Below, one piece after another: positions 54,885-64,000 of a DNA stretch of 64,000 nucleotides. The notes below the pieces were generated by a model. It did not search any database. It saw nothing but the letters and a program-made list of their open reading frames with translations, and was not told the origin of the DNA. Position 1 is the stretch's first letter; the number at the start of each line of letters is the position of its first letter. Origin of the DNA: Cristatella mucedo (lineage: Eukaryota > Bryozoa > Phylactolaemata > Cristatellidae); contig WPIO01000023.1 of NCBI GenBank assembly GCA_009760855.2, forward strand, positions 4,615,501 to 4,679,500, given 5' to 3'. Both the position numbers and the translations under genes were made by a program.

Positions 54885-54975
54885 CACTTAATAATAATGA
54901 TAATAACAAATTTCTAGAGCAGAGCCCTCGGAGAACTTAAACTAATGCTAGGCACTTTACATATACTGCAAGGGA
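54885..54975 (-). mobile_element. LINE-A 3' tail fragment
   Basis: TAATAATGATAATAACAAAT, CCTCGGAGAACTTAAAC and GGCACTTTACATATACTGCA on the - strand. Confidence 0.6.
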
Positions 54976-55579
54976 AGTATCCGGACGCTTTGGTAGCCGG
55001 CAAAAGTGCTGGCACGGATTCCGTCGAAGTTAGGCTGCCATTTTCAACCGTTTAAGCGGCCGGGTGATTTGCCAAACCTGGTGGGCTATCCCGAACCAGA
55101 AATGCGATAGTAAACTCTGTTCGATGACGAGAAGCTGGTAACAGAGCGACCGGAGAATGCCACGGAATTCAGAAGCTAGCGAAAAGAAAGAACGCGGACC
55201 GGACGTTCGCAGTTGTATCGCCCTGCTGGCCTTGGCTGAATTTTAGTGCGAACAAGAGCGGTTCGGCGGCGAGCTAAAACTCCTTTGTCCTGGAGCAGTG
55301 AGCCAGAGAGGAGCGTCAGTGCGGTTAGAGAGCAAGAGCTTAAGAGTAAGCCGGGAAGCTCTGAGACCATCGGTGGTGACTCGGCCTTTAGAATTGGTCC
55401 GATACCCGCGGAAGCTGCTGATGGATGTTGGCTGGCCTGTCAACCTCCGCCTCCACTCTGTCCAAAAAAGAATCGTCTGGAACCCATTCGCCATTCAAGC
55501 TGGAAAGAGGTGCCCTTCCAGTGGCCTAGGGACTGTATTAATTCCATCCGTAATGGGCCACGGTGTCGGGCCCAATACC

Positions 55580-56330
55580 ACTAAGCTCTTGCCACATTGT
55601 CTCAGCTAAGTATTTAAAAGTCGAGCGATGCTCGCTCTTGGTCTTTTGAGTCTTATGGTCTTTTGTCTTTGGTCCGGCTCTGCGCTTCGACGCCGTCGGA
55701 CTCATTTCTCTGAAAGCGAGGGAGGAGGGCGGGCTGTTCGCAGGCGATTGGCGGAGCAGGACGAGACAGCGCTAGGAGGATTCGGTGGACTCCACCGAAT
55801 ACGGTCGTATCGCGCCCGAGCTGGCATTTTGTGTTTCTTTCGTGTTTTTTGTGTGCGCACTAGCACGCGGTCCCGGCATAGGGATTTGCCGGTGCGAGCT
55901 AGACGTAGTTGGCGTGTGTGGAGTCCTAGTTCTCCGGCTAGGGTTTGGGCTCCAGTTCGAGCTCTGTCTATTTGGGTCGTTCCCCATTATAGATGTAAGT
56001 AGCTTAAGTGTGGAGACGTGTTTCCTCCGCAAGAGTACTTGAGGTGGTGTGTGTGGAGTATTCCTGCCGCACTGTTGGAAACCGAGTCCTAGTTCTCCGG
56101 TCAGGGTTTAGGCTCTGGTTCGGGCTCAGTGTGGAGAAGTATTCCCTCCGCAAGAGTGTTGGTACTGTTGAGAACGTACGAGGAGAGTGGAGATAAAACT
56201 GAGCTAAACGCGTAGCAACTTTGTGCGCTTGCGAATAAAGCTCAGTAAAATCCTCAATTTGTGTGTCTTGCTTTCCAATTCACGCCGCAGACTCACGACC
56301 CCCTTTAGTAACGGTAAGTAGGTCGGCGCC
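55580..56330 (+). other. Possible LTR or promoter-like region
   Basis: TATA-like TATTTAAAAG near 55610, an internal imperfect duplication (GTCCTAGTTCTCCGG near 55923 and 56088; CTCCGCAAGAGT near 56023 and 56144), AATAAA at 56234, and after it GTCGGCGCCAGAAACGCTCG, which resembles a tRNA primer-binding site. A solo LTR would explain this, but I found no second copy or target duplication. Confidence 0.35.
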
Positions 56331-57035
56331 AGAAACGCTCGTTTCGTGGCGGCCAGCCTATTTCGCGTAGGCGCGCACCGAACGGCTTTAGGCGCTAGGC
56401 TACGCCGCTAGGTAAGCGGCAGGCCAAGCCTACTCCGCCGAGCCTTCGGCGTTACACAGTGCTCACTAGACGTTATTTCAATCGTCCCACGATCGCACAG
56501 CGGCTTCTTTCCCTTTTCGTTTAGCAGCCTGAGGAGTAGCTACTAGTCCGCACCAGTCGAGCGCGCTACCACCGCGTAGCTACCATCGCGTCTGAACCCA
56601 AGCCGCGCGCATTCAGATTTAGCGAGTGCAATTCTAACGCATGTTCGTTCTCGAGCATCGCCTTCGCGGACGAAACGTACACTAGCGAAAGAGCTGTGCC
56701 GGTCCGTGGGGTCAAGCGAGATACACACATGTACCCAGGCTTAGCCTTGCCGCGATAGCTAAAAGGACGCAGGCAGGGTAGCGGTGCGGCAGTCGTGGTG
56801 ACCAACGCTGGCGGTACCGGCGGCCATCACGCGCGTGGCGTGGCTGCCGGCCGCCTATACTGCGAGAACGCGCCTAGCGGCGACGTAGAGCTGAGCGACC
56901 TTTGTGCCCTCTCTTTTCATTGACACCCCTTGTTTCGTCAAACGATTACGCCGACATTAGCGTGAATTGTATGTGCAGACGAACACCAGACGACTCCCCC
57001 GCCCCCAATAAGTAAAGCAAAGGCTCGCTAATATA
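56331..57035. other. No gene recognised
   Basis: CpG-rich, with CGCTAGGC/GCGGCAGGCC inverted motifs near 56390-56450. Nothing else. Confidence 0.4.
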
Positions 57036-57039
57036 GCGG

Positions 57040-57165
57040 CGGAGGAGCTTGAGCGGCAATCGCTCGCGTTTGCGGCTACGTTGCAATTTAGCGATTGATT
57101 GCCCGAGCTGCAGGAGTCGAACCCCACGATCGAAGAGCGAGCCGAGCTTTCGCTCTAGCCAAATT
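57040..57165 (-). mobile_element. SINE-1 relic
   Basis: - strand box B GGGGTTCGACTCC and part of the body (GGCAATCAATCGC, TTGCCGCTCAAGC); head and end are decayed. Confidence 0.5.
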
Positions 57166-57377
57166 TAGCTGCTCTACAAAACGGCGTGCAAAGACTGACT
57201 GCCTTCCAGCACAATATTTCGCATGGCAGTGAGCTTCCTTCATCGTGCAAAGTAGGCCGCAACCGTCGCACGCACTTACGTGCAGTAAATTGTTGCGATC
57301 CGAGTGGGTAATTTAAATTGTATATTCGTGTACGTACCGTGAATAATTCAAATCAATTGGGTATAAATACATATAAT

Positions 57378-57397
57378 ACACACACACATACACACAG

Positions 57398-57460
<63 letters not shown>

Positions 57461-57480
57461 CATATATATGTATATATATA
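57378..57480. repeat. Compound (CA)n(TA)n microsatellite
   Basis: CA units until 57438 and TA units after, with small breaks. Confidence 0.95.
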
Positions 57481-58205
57481 CTATATGTTTATTGTACCAG
57501 GCTAAGTTTGGTTGGCTGGGGCGAGACGGCTGTAATACGGTAAGGGTCACCAGCTAGGCCGGGGTCTGACCTGTGGCATGGCCGGATGTGCGGTGACGAA
57601 AGGTTACCGGGGTTCTTGGGTTGAAGAAGTTGGCCGAGTAAGTCATGGTGTTGGAGGCTCCCGGTCTCGCCGAGTTATGCCCCTGGATGGTTGCAGGCGT
57701 GCTCCGGCGATGCGGCCACGCACGCAAGGCATCTAGTGACCAAGGCCCGAGCGGAGCTGGAAGCACGCTCATTATTGTGACTAGTATATTCCGCGTTCCA
57801 GGTGTAGCGTGTTCGTGGCCCCCGTTAGTTGGTGTCTTTCGACGGAAGCTCTCGACCGTGGTGGACGTCGACTCCGACTAGCCAAGCTCTCAGTCGACTC
57901 AGCTAGCCGGATCTTTTAAGGCGTACGCTCGCACTGCTGGAATGGAGTCGGTACAACGGCGGGACTGCGGAAGCCAACTGACCAACTGACACGTTTGTTC
58001 GCGCTTGCTGCGTCGTCGTGCGCCCTCATAGTGTACTTTGTATAAGACCCTCCCTGTAGACCTAATTAGTTCCCGTGTTGTTGTTGTTGGCGCATGCGAT
58101 ATTAGAAAGAGGTTTGACCTGACGACGCCCGTCTTACCCTAGCTCGCTGGCATGGCGAGCGGCGGCGTGACCTCACACGGCGGGGCTTGGCGGGAAATGG
58201 CCTCT
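57481..58205. other. No gene recognised
   Basis: GC-rich, no domain or repeat family seen. Confidence 0.45.
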
Positions 58206-58224
58206 GACCCCGTGAACTTGGCTA

Positions 58225-58300
58225 CATATAATATATATATATATATATATATGTATGTATATATTTATGTATATATATATATATATATATATGTTATATA
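58225..58300. repeat. (AT)n microsatellite, imperfect
   Basis: AT units with GTATGT interruptions. Confidence 0.95.
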
Positions 58301-59470
58301 CATGTCAGATTTAGGCAGGCTAGTTGCATGGGCTGGACGCGTTCCGCCGCGATAGTTGGCACGTGATACGCGCTAGCGGACTTCTCGTAGCTGTGCTCGA
58401 CGTGGCTCCAGCTTTTTTGCACGTAAAGAGGCGAAGCGACGAATTTGTTCGAGCTTGAGAACGAGCTCGAGAAAATTTGTTCGAATTTGTTCGAGAAAAT
58501 TACGTGAGCCAACAGCAGACGTGGGCGAAGCATCGCGAGCCAGAGCATCGTGGCAAACTCAACGCTTGACTGCTTTTGCACGGTCTTCGTTGATTGCTGT
58601 TCCAAAGTTCGATTCGAGTAAATGTTTCAGGACTTTAAAAGCACTGGTGCCTTTTGCTCCGTCTGCTTGTGTGCAAACACGGCTATTGTATTCAAACAAT
58701 GGCCGTATCTGCCAATGCTTGAAAAGGCCGTGGATTGCCTCGCGAAAAACAGAAGCCATTCATCTCTTGGGTTTGCATGCTACCGCATAAATAGAATAGA
58801 CTAGCTCCAAAGCAAGTATAATTAGAATAGTTTCTAAGCTAGCGCTGGCTCGTGATAGCGGTAGGACTTGCTCTCTGTTGACGAAAGTCAGAAGTGCCAA
58901 TTGGGTACACGGTAAGAATCGGAAAATATTGCAGAGCTTTTAGTCTCTTGAAAGACGAGGCACATACTAGATGGGAATATAAAGCATCTACATTTGCTCT
59001 GCAGTGTGCTGCTTTCAAGTACACTGTACGCAATCAGTGGAAGCATGGATAGAAACTGGACTTACACGGTTTTAATTTTACGTACAGAACGAGCAAAATG
59101 TGCGAACCTTTGTCAGACGATCCAGATAGAGCAAAAAGCTGCAACGAGTTTCGCACACACAGTTTGTGGAGCCGACGGAAGCTCGACTCAAATCAGGAAT
59201 TTATGTGAAGTCGTAGCCCTCTGACTGATGCAGCAAATGAGAGGTAGCGGCTTCCACGTCCGGACCGAACCAGGCCGCAAACGCTGCCCTCGTAGCGGTG
59301 CTAGTAACTGCCGAGGCACGACACATGCCGGTAAAGTAAAGCTCCGAACGCTTGAATCTCGGCTATCGACTTGTTGGTACAGCAAAAATGCTCACAGGTA
59401 CGCTGACAGTCGCTGACGACAGTAGCGGAATATATGACAGCGACGAAGAACGCCCATACATTAAAAATAT
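58301..59470. other. No gene recognised
   Basis: Short AATTTGTTCGAG repeats at 58443-58498; otherwise nothing. Confidence 0.45.
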
Positions 59471-59477
59471 AAATTAT

Positions 59478-59625
59478 AAACAAAATACAATTCATTTGTA
59501 TAGCGCCCTAGGAGAACTTAATCTCTATTCAGGCGCTTCACATATACCTCGGGGCTCGAGCCCACGACCTCAGCCAGACCTTGGTCGGGGTGAGCACCTT
59601 AACCGCTGGACCAAACCATTAAGAT
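59478..59625 (-). mobile_element. SINE-2 copy, best preserved
   Basis: - strand: TGGTTTGGTCCAGCGGTTAA (box A region), box B GGGCTCGAGCCCC, GAAGCGCCTGAATAGAGATT, AAGTTCTCCTAGGGCGC, end ATACAAATGAATTG. The last 60 bp match the LINE-A 3' end. Confidence 0.8.
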
Positions 59626-59629
59626 TAGA

Positions 59630-59860
59630 CTAATAATAATAGTAATACTACATTTGTATAGTGCCCTCCGAAAGCTTAGTCTCTTTCTAGGCACTTCAAA
59701 CATTCTGCTAAGGAAGCATGACAATATGGTTAGTGGTGACATGCGCAGTGTCAGCATGCGCGCCACATAAAAGGCATTTTACAAGGGCCTAGCAAATCCT
59801 GCCAGAAGCAGATGTTGTTCTAGCTTCTTCTTATACATGTCGTCAAGTGAGGGTGACATC
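59630..59860 (-). mobile_element. LINE-A 3' end, decayed
   Basis: Tail at 59632-59660, AGCTTAGTCTCTTTCTAGGC, then 3'UTR (GGTTAGTGGTGACATG) and the end of the ORF (ACATGTCGTCAAGTGAGGG). Confidence 0.65.
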
Positions 59861-60340
59861 CTCTGGAAAAGATCGTGACATCATCCGGAAATCAGTCGGC
59901 CTTGCGCCTTCAAGTACCGTTCTTGTGTACCTCTTAGCTCGTCAGCATCTACTTATCACTTCCGTTCTTCGCTCTTAGTTTCAGTTAGACTGTACTGAAA
60001 GTCTGGAATTCGCTTCCGGCTTCTAGAATTATTTGATTGTGTGTGGATTGGAAACGTCAAATATTAGTTAAAGACCATAATAATTAATGGCTCTTTTCCG
60101 ACGCCTGTCCAAGCACGGAGCACTGAATGGCTGAATACTTTCAGCTTAGGCCTTGACGCTTCCTAACAATGAGCTACTACAGAGAGGAGGGGAGCTCTGA
60201 AATGGTAAGTTAAATTAAACCCATTACTTTTACTATCTTTGTCTTATGGCCGATATCGTATTCAATAAAAAAAATAACAATCGTGGCTATAACTTGGTAT
60301 GCTGGAAACTGAGTGCATCGACTTTTAATGCACTAACATA

Positions 60341-60545
60341 TCTACGTCTGTAACTCCACAAAGACTAAGTGCGTGTTGCGCTGGAGCATTTTCAATGGCC
60401 ACTCAAAGCCTATACGGCTTTGGGTACGCATGTGGTAGCCAACCGACTTCAGCCCTGGCAACGAAGAGAAAGTGAGAAGCGTAGCTGAGTCAGGAGGCCA
60501 GTTGAGGAAGTGAGTAGTATGGAAGTAGCAGCTCACGACTGATCA
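60341..60545 (-). mobile_element. LINE-B 3' end
   Basis: The - strand reads SCYFHTTHFLNWPPDSATLL and the 3' end with CTTTGTGGAGTTACAGACG. Confidence 0.75.
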
Positions 60546-60704
60546 AAAGAATTTGAGATACATAGTCGTCGGCACTGGCTTCATTCAAGTCTTAGCTAAA
60601 GAACAGGTCCAAATCGCGTAGAGCAGGGCAGTCTATTCGACAGCTATGGAGGGGTACAGGCGTTTATAATTGACCATTTCACAAAATGCTCTCGTCTAAC
60701 AGCG

Positions 60705-60860
60705 TCTTTGCGCTGTCATATAACAGCGGCTCCGGCGGCGGCTGTTCTTGTGAAGTCTCACGGGGACACAGCATGTACGTGAGCGGTGAACGAGACTCAA
60801 TTTGTATTCCCTCAACGCGTACATATACGAGCTGGCTGACTCACCGCAGATGGGGAAGTG
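60705..60860 (-). repeat. Solo copy of the mini-element LTR, inverted
   Basis: The reverse complement matches the terminal repeats at 62206 and 63196 over most of their length: GTGAGACTTCACAAGAACAG, CCGCCGCCGGAGCC, and GAGTCTCGTTCACCGC. Confidence 0.65.
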
Positions 60861-62200
60861 CAGCTGTGGCAGGCACCATCCTTACATCAAGGGCCGGATG
60901 CTGCACCGAGTCAATTGCCCAACCGCCTGTCGTAGGTGGGGCATACAATAGCGTAAGGGCGCTTCGCTAATTACAGCAGCAGAATCCGCAGGCGCGGGCA
61001 ACAAAGCCCAGAGCATCGCTGAGCTGCCGCTCGGTGAAATTGTTCGGGCGAAACTATCCCTGTGTGGATCATAGCATTGAGCTCCACTCCAGCCTAGCTC
61101 AAAGCCAGGACCGTGACTGTCTGCTACGGGACGTAGGCTTCTATACCTCCTAACTATGTATCGTGACATAATCGGTTCTTAGAAATTATAATTGACGACT
61201 AGCGAATACTATTTCGGCAGTCGTAATCTGGCTAATCTTGGACGCCGCCTTTTATTTACCCTCTTAAATTAGCTCACGTTCTTGGCCTGAAATAAGAAAG
61301 GAACCCCTTCACATGACCGACTATCGTAGAAGTCAACATTCAGCTTCGTTACTTCGTTAGGCTCCGACATAAACTACTTCCGACAATTTTAAGACGCCAT
61401 CTTCGAAGTTATCGCTGTAGTGTAGCTCTTTTTTTCATTCAGCCTTCTCGCCTACGCAACAAGAGCTGAGCTTCAACGAGTCTCCTTTTCCTTGTCAAAT
61501 TTTTTTTAAGACATACAGGTTGTCCGCACTTCACAAGGCTGGAGACACGCTAGTGTATTTAACTTCATGGCTATCTTAATAGATACCCGAACCGATCTCA
61601 AAAAGTAGATCGAGGCTAGTACGCACGAAGCAAATAGGAGCAGACTTTACACTGAGCCTTTGCACGAGTGATAGCGATTGCGACTTATCAAGTCAATTCC
61701 TGGCGTCGTCTCTGCACTGTAGTCTTATCTGCCATATATCGAGCCAGTCTGTCGGATATGACAGTCGACGTTCAGCGACCAAAGGCTCTTAGATGCATCT
61801 ATTCTTCTACTCTTTAGCAGACTTTCGAAACGCATGGATTAAATCAGTTTCTCTGAATCGGGGAGGGGGATGAAATAAAAGCCTTTCGCTTTTATGACAC
61901 GACACCACTGATTAAGCAACCTCAGCAAGCTTGTTGGCGTTCGATAATGGTCGACGTGTTGGCCTACGCACCAAGATCGATCGATTGCATTCACCAAGTC
62001 GCAAAGTCAACAGAAGAAGTCGCGTAGACATAATGATACTCAGAATAAGGGGCTCCAAAAGTAACAATAATAGCGGTAAGAGGAGTTGTAGTGTTCGCCT
62101 TCGGCTTCTGCTGCTGTAATTAGCGATGCACAGTGACACTAATGCACATGCCTCACTTGTGGCCAACAGTTAAGCCATCGATGTGGCGAAGCGTCAGCCC
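60861..62200. other. No gene recognised
   Basis: No family recognised. Poly(T) at 61500-61508. Confidence 0.4.
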
Positions 62201-62205
62201 ACTAA

Positions 62206-63360
62206 TGCATGCTATATTTCGTGTCGTCTGCTGCGATTGATTGGGCTCTTATGTATGTGCCCGTTGAGAGTAATAAAGGAGAGTCTCGTTTACCGCGCCC
62301 GTGCGCCCCCTGTTTCCGTGAGACTTTCACTAGAGCAGCCGCCGCAGGATACACTGTCATACAACAACTGGCAGCAGAGAATGGTTTACTCAAGCCGAAG
62401 AGAGTACCAGACCTTCTATGGCCTAGATGGGACGCCTATACTGAGGTACGAATTGTTTAACGGCGGACCGCACTTTATGCCTTGGCTTCTAACGCTTGAG
62501 AAGGCTGTAGCAAAGCTAAAGATTGCGACGCCGTTAAAGCATGTTGTGCCAGTGTATCTGGGAGATAACTCGATACACGGTTGGGGTGGTCAGCCGGTCG
62601 ACGTAAAGCAAGATTACCACAAGCTGTGAAATGAGTTAATTCTGATCTTCTCGTGGTTGGCGGATGAGGAGGCCGAGCTTGAGGCCGAGAGGTTTCGGCT
62701 GGAGCAGGAGCAGCTCGCCGGAGCCGAGACCGGAGCAAAGCTAGGCGACGAGCCAGCTTCATCGCCGGTCGATCTAACCGTTAAATGTCCGTAAGAGCCA
62801 GACCGATGAGCGGAACTCATTCAGCTGCCGCAGCTATCCGACTGAAATACCGGTGGAGCAAGCAGGTATGGGACCGCTTCCGACACAGTAGCCGCAACAG
62901 CCAAACGAGCGCCAGAACAACGAAAATGCGAAGCGGCAGCAGCCGGAGACGAAGGAAGTGCAGCGTGTGATGGCTTCCAGCGGCGAGGCGGTAGTGATCA
63001 GCGGCGAGGCGATAGTAGCCTTCGACAAGGAGCAGGCGGCCCAAGCGAGCGACGCCTCGGCGGTGAAGTGCAGCAGCGAGAGCGTCCTAGCACTAGAAGA
63101 GCATCTCGGCAGCAAAGAGTACCCGAGAGAGCGACGTCTCGGCCTCGGAGCACTGCTGCAAGAGCTTCATGGTGGTGGAGAGCGCCCGTACAGAATGCAG
63201 GTTACATTTCGTGTCGTCTGCTGCGATTGATTGGGCTCCCATAGATATGTGCCCGTTGAGAGTAACGACGGCGAATCTTGTTTACCGTGCACACGCGCCC
63301 GATTTGTATCCGTGAGACTCCCACTAGAACAGCCGCCGCCGGAGCCACTGTCATACCACA
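62206..63360 (+). mobile_element. Small LTR element (TRIM-like), 1.15 kb
   Basis: Direct terminal repeats 62206-62366 and 63196-63360 (about 161 and 165 bp, TG...CA ends, shared TTTCGTGTCGTCTGCTGCGA, TGTGCCCGTTGAGAGTAA, GTGAGACT) enclose about 830 bp. The inside starts with ACTGGCAGCAGAGAATGG, placed like a tRNA primer-binding site. It carries an ORF (from 62382, MVYSSRREYQTFYGLDGTPI to DVKQDYHKL, then after a stop an acidic ADEEAELEAERFRLEQEQ) that could be a gag remnant. No protease, polymerase or integrase, so non-autonomous. No target-site duplication was seen. Confidence 0.6.
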
Positions 63361-63554
63361 GAGTCGTCGAGGAAACGAACATATTGTGAGATAAAGAAGC
63401 CGCTATCCTCTCCGTCGTCGAAAAGCAGTGGCGAGTGACATAGAGCAGTGTGTCGCCACAACGAGCATAGCCGAAACCGCGAGATTCGTTATCGGGCATG
63501 TAGCTAGGGTTAGCAGCGGTCGCACGAGTCGTGGTATTGCATGCTGACCCTGTG

Positions 63555-63724
63555 CATGTCACCCCTAACCATGTTATTCATTTTTTTTGTTTATCAAGCA
63601 TGATATTACTCACAATTCAATTGCATTTCCCTTTGCAGCAAATGTAAAGCGCCTAGAGAGAGATTGAGTTCTCTAAGGTCGCTTTATAAAGTGCATTAAT
63701 AATAATAATATTATTATTATTATA
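63555..63724 (+). mobile_element. LINE-A 3' end
   Basis: TGCATGTCACCCCTAACCAT, CCTTTGCAGCAAATGTAAAG, GAGATTGAGTTCTCTAAGG and an AATAATAATATTATTATT tail. Confidence 0.85.
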
Positions 63725-63788
63725 GAGCTGCCATCGGTAGCGGCTTCAACGAAGAGGAGAAGCGCGGCGGCAGCTTCAGAGCAGTCTG

Positions 63789-63822
63789 TAACACACACAC
63801 ACACACACGCACACACGCACAC
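63789..63822. repeat. (CA)n microsatellite, short
   Basis: CA units with CGCA interruptions. Confidence 0.9.
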
Positions 63823-63835
63823 AACTGTATATAGT

Positions 63836-64000
63836 GAGCCGTAATGGCTTACTAGGTAAGGCGTAAGGCGGTTGCTTTTCATGACCTCGGCCCGAGGTCG
63901 TGGGTTCGAATTCTGTGGTGGGCGATTCTTTATCGCCGCTGGAAGCGGTGGTGATAGCCGTTAAGGCTCTTCTGTCGCTATACAAAAAGAGGCTGTTAAA
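63836..64000 (+). mobile_element. SINE-1 copy cut by the window edge
   Basis: Head GAGCCGTAATGGCTTACTAG, palindromic arm ATGACCTCGG-CCCGAGGTCGTG, box B GGGTTCGAATTC, body to GAGGCTGTTAAA at the last base. A small duplication (GTAAGGCGTAAGGCG) lies in the head. Confidence 0.85.

Overview
The window is animal nuclear DNA. It carries spliced genes with GT-AG introns of consistent phase, 5'-truncated LINE retrotransposons of the CR1/L2/Rex1 type, two tRNA-derived SINE families, an LTR-type mini-element and many microsatellites. Nothing in it is prokaryotic. The LINE 3' ends and the compact but repeat-filled introns suggest an invertebrate; I cannot name the species. All gene models below were assembled by eye from splice sites and reading frame.

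Three protein genes can be supported. (1) Gene PWP-A, + strand, coding exons 9252-18531, 7 exons, 958 codons: a basic/Ser-rich N-terminus, one PWWP domain, then a long acidic tail ending at a stop codon with a poly(A) signal close behind. (2) Gene PWP-B, + strand, coding exons 28496-48197, 12 exons, about 978 codons: a paralogue of PWP-A in its N-terminus, linker and acidic exon. Its PWWP domain lies after the acidic exon and is followed by a helical C-terminus like that of PWWP3A (MUM1). (3) A FAM174-like small type I membrane protein, - strand, two exons, 54032-50957, 157 residues, convergent with PWP-B.

The main discovery candidate is the PWP-A/PWP-B pair. The two genes share the same building blocks but in a different order: N-PWWP-D-acidic in A and N-D-acidic-PWWP-C-terminal domain in B. 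Nearly every block is bounded by phase-1 introns, so blocks can be lost or moved without breaking the frame. The two PWWP modules have the same internal intron phases (1-0-2-0-1) but look more diverged in sequence than the disordered parts. This suggests an ancestor with two PWWP domains and reciprocal loss after duplication.

Layout: 1-9.2 kb, repeats (foldback element, SINE-2, LINE-A and LINE-B fragments, GT microsatellites); 9.2-18.6 kb, PWP-A; 18.6-28.4 kb, intergenic, packed with LINE-A fragments in both orientations and a CpG-rich block at 23.1-24.1 kb; 28.4-48.2 kb, PWP-B with LINE and SINE insertions in its introns; 48.2-54.1 kb, intergenic and the FAM174-like gene; 54.1-64 kb, repeats, including an LTR-like region near 56 kb, a small LTR element at 62.2-63.4 kb and a SINE-1 copy cut by the window edge.
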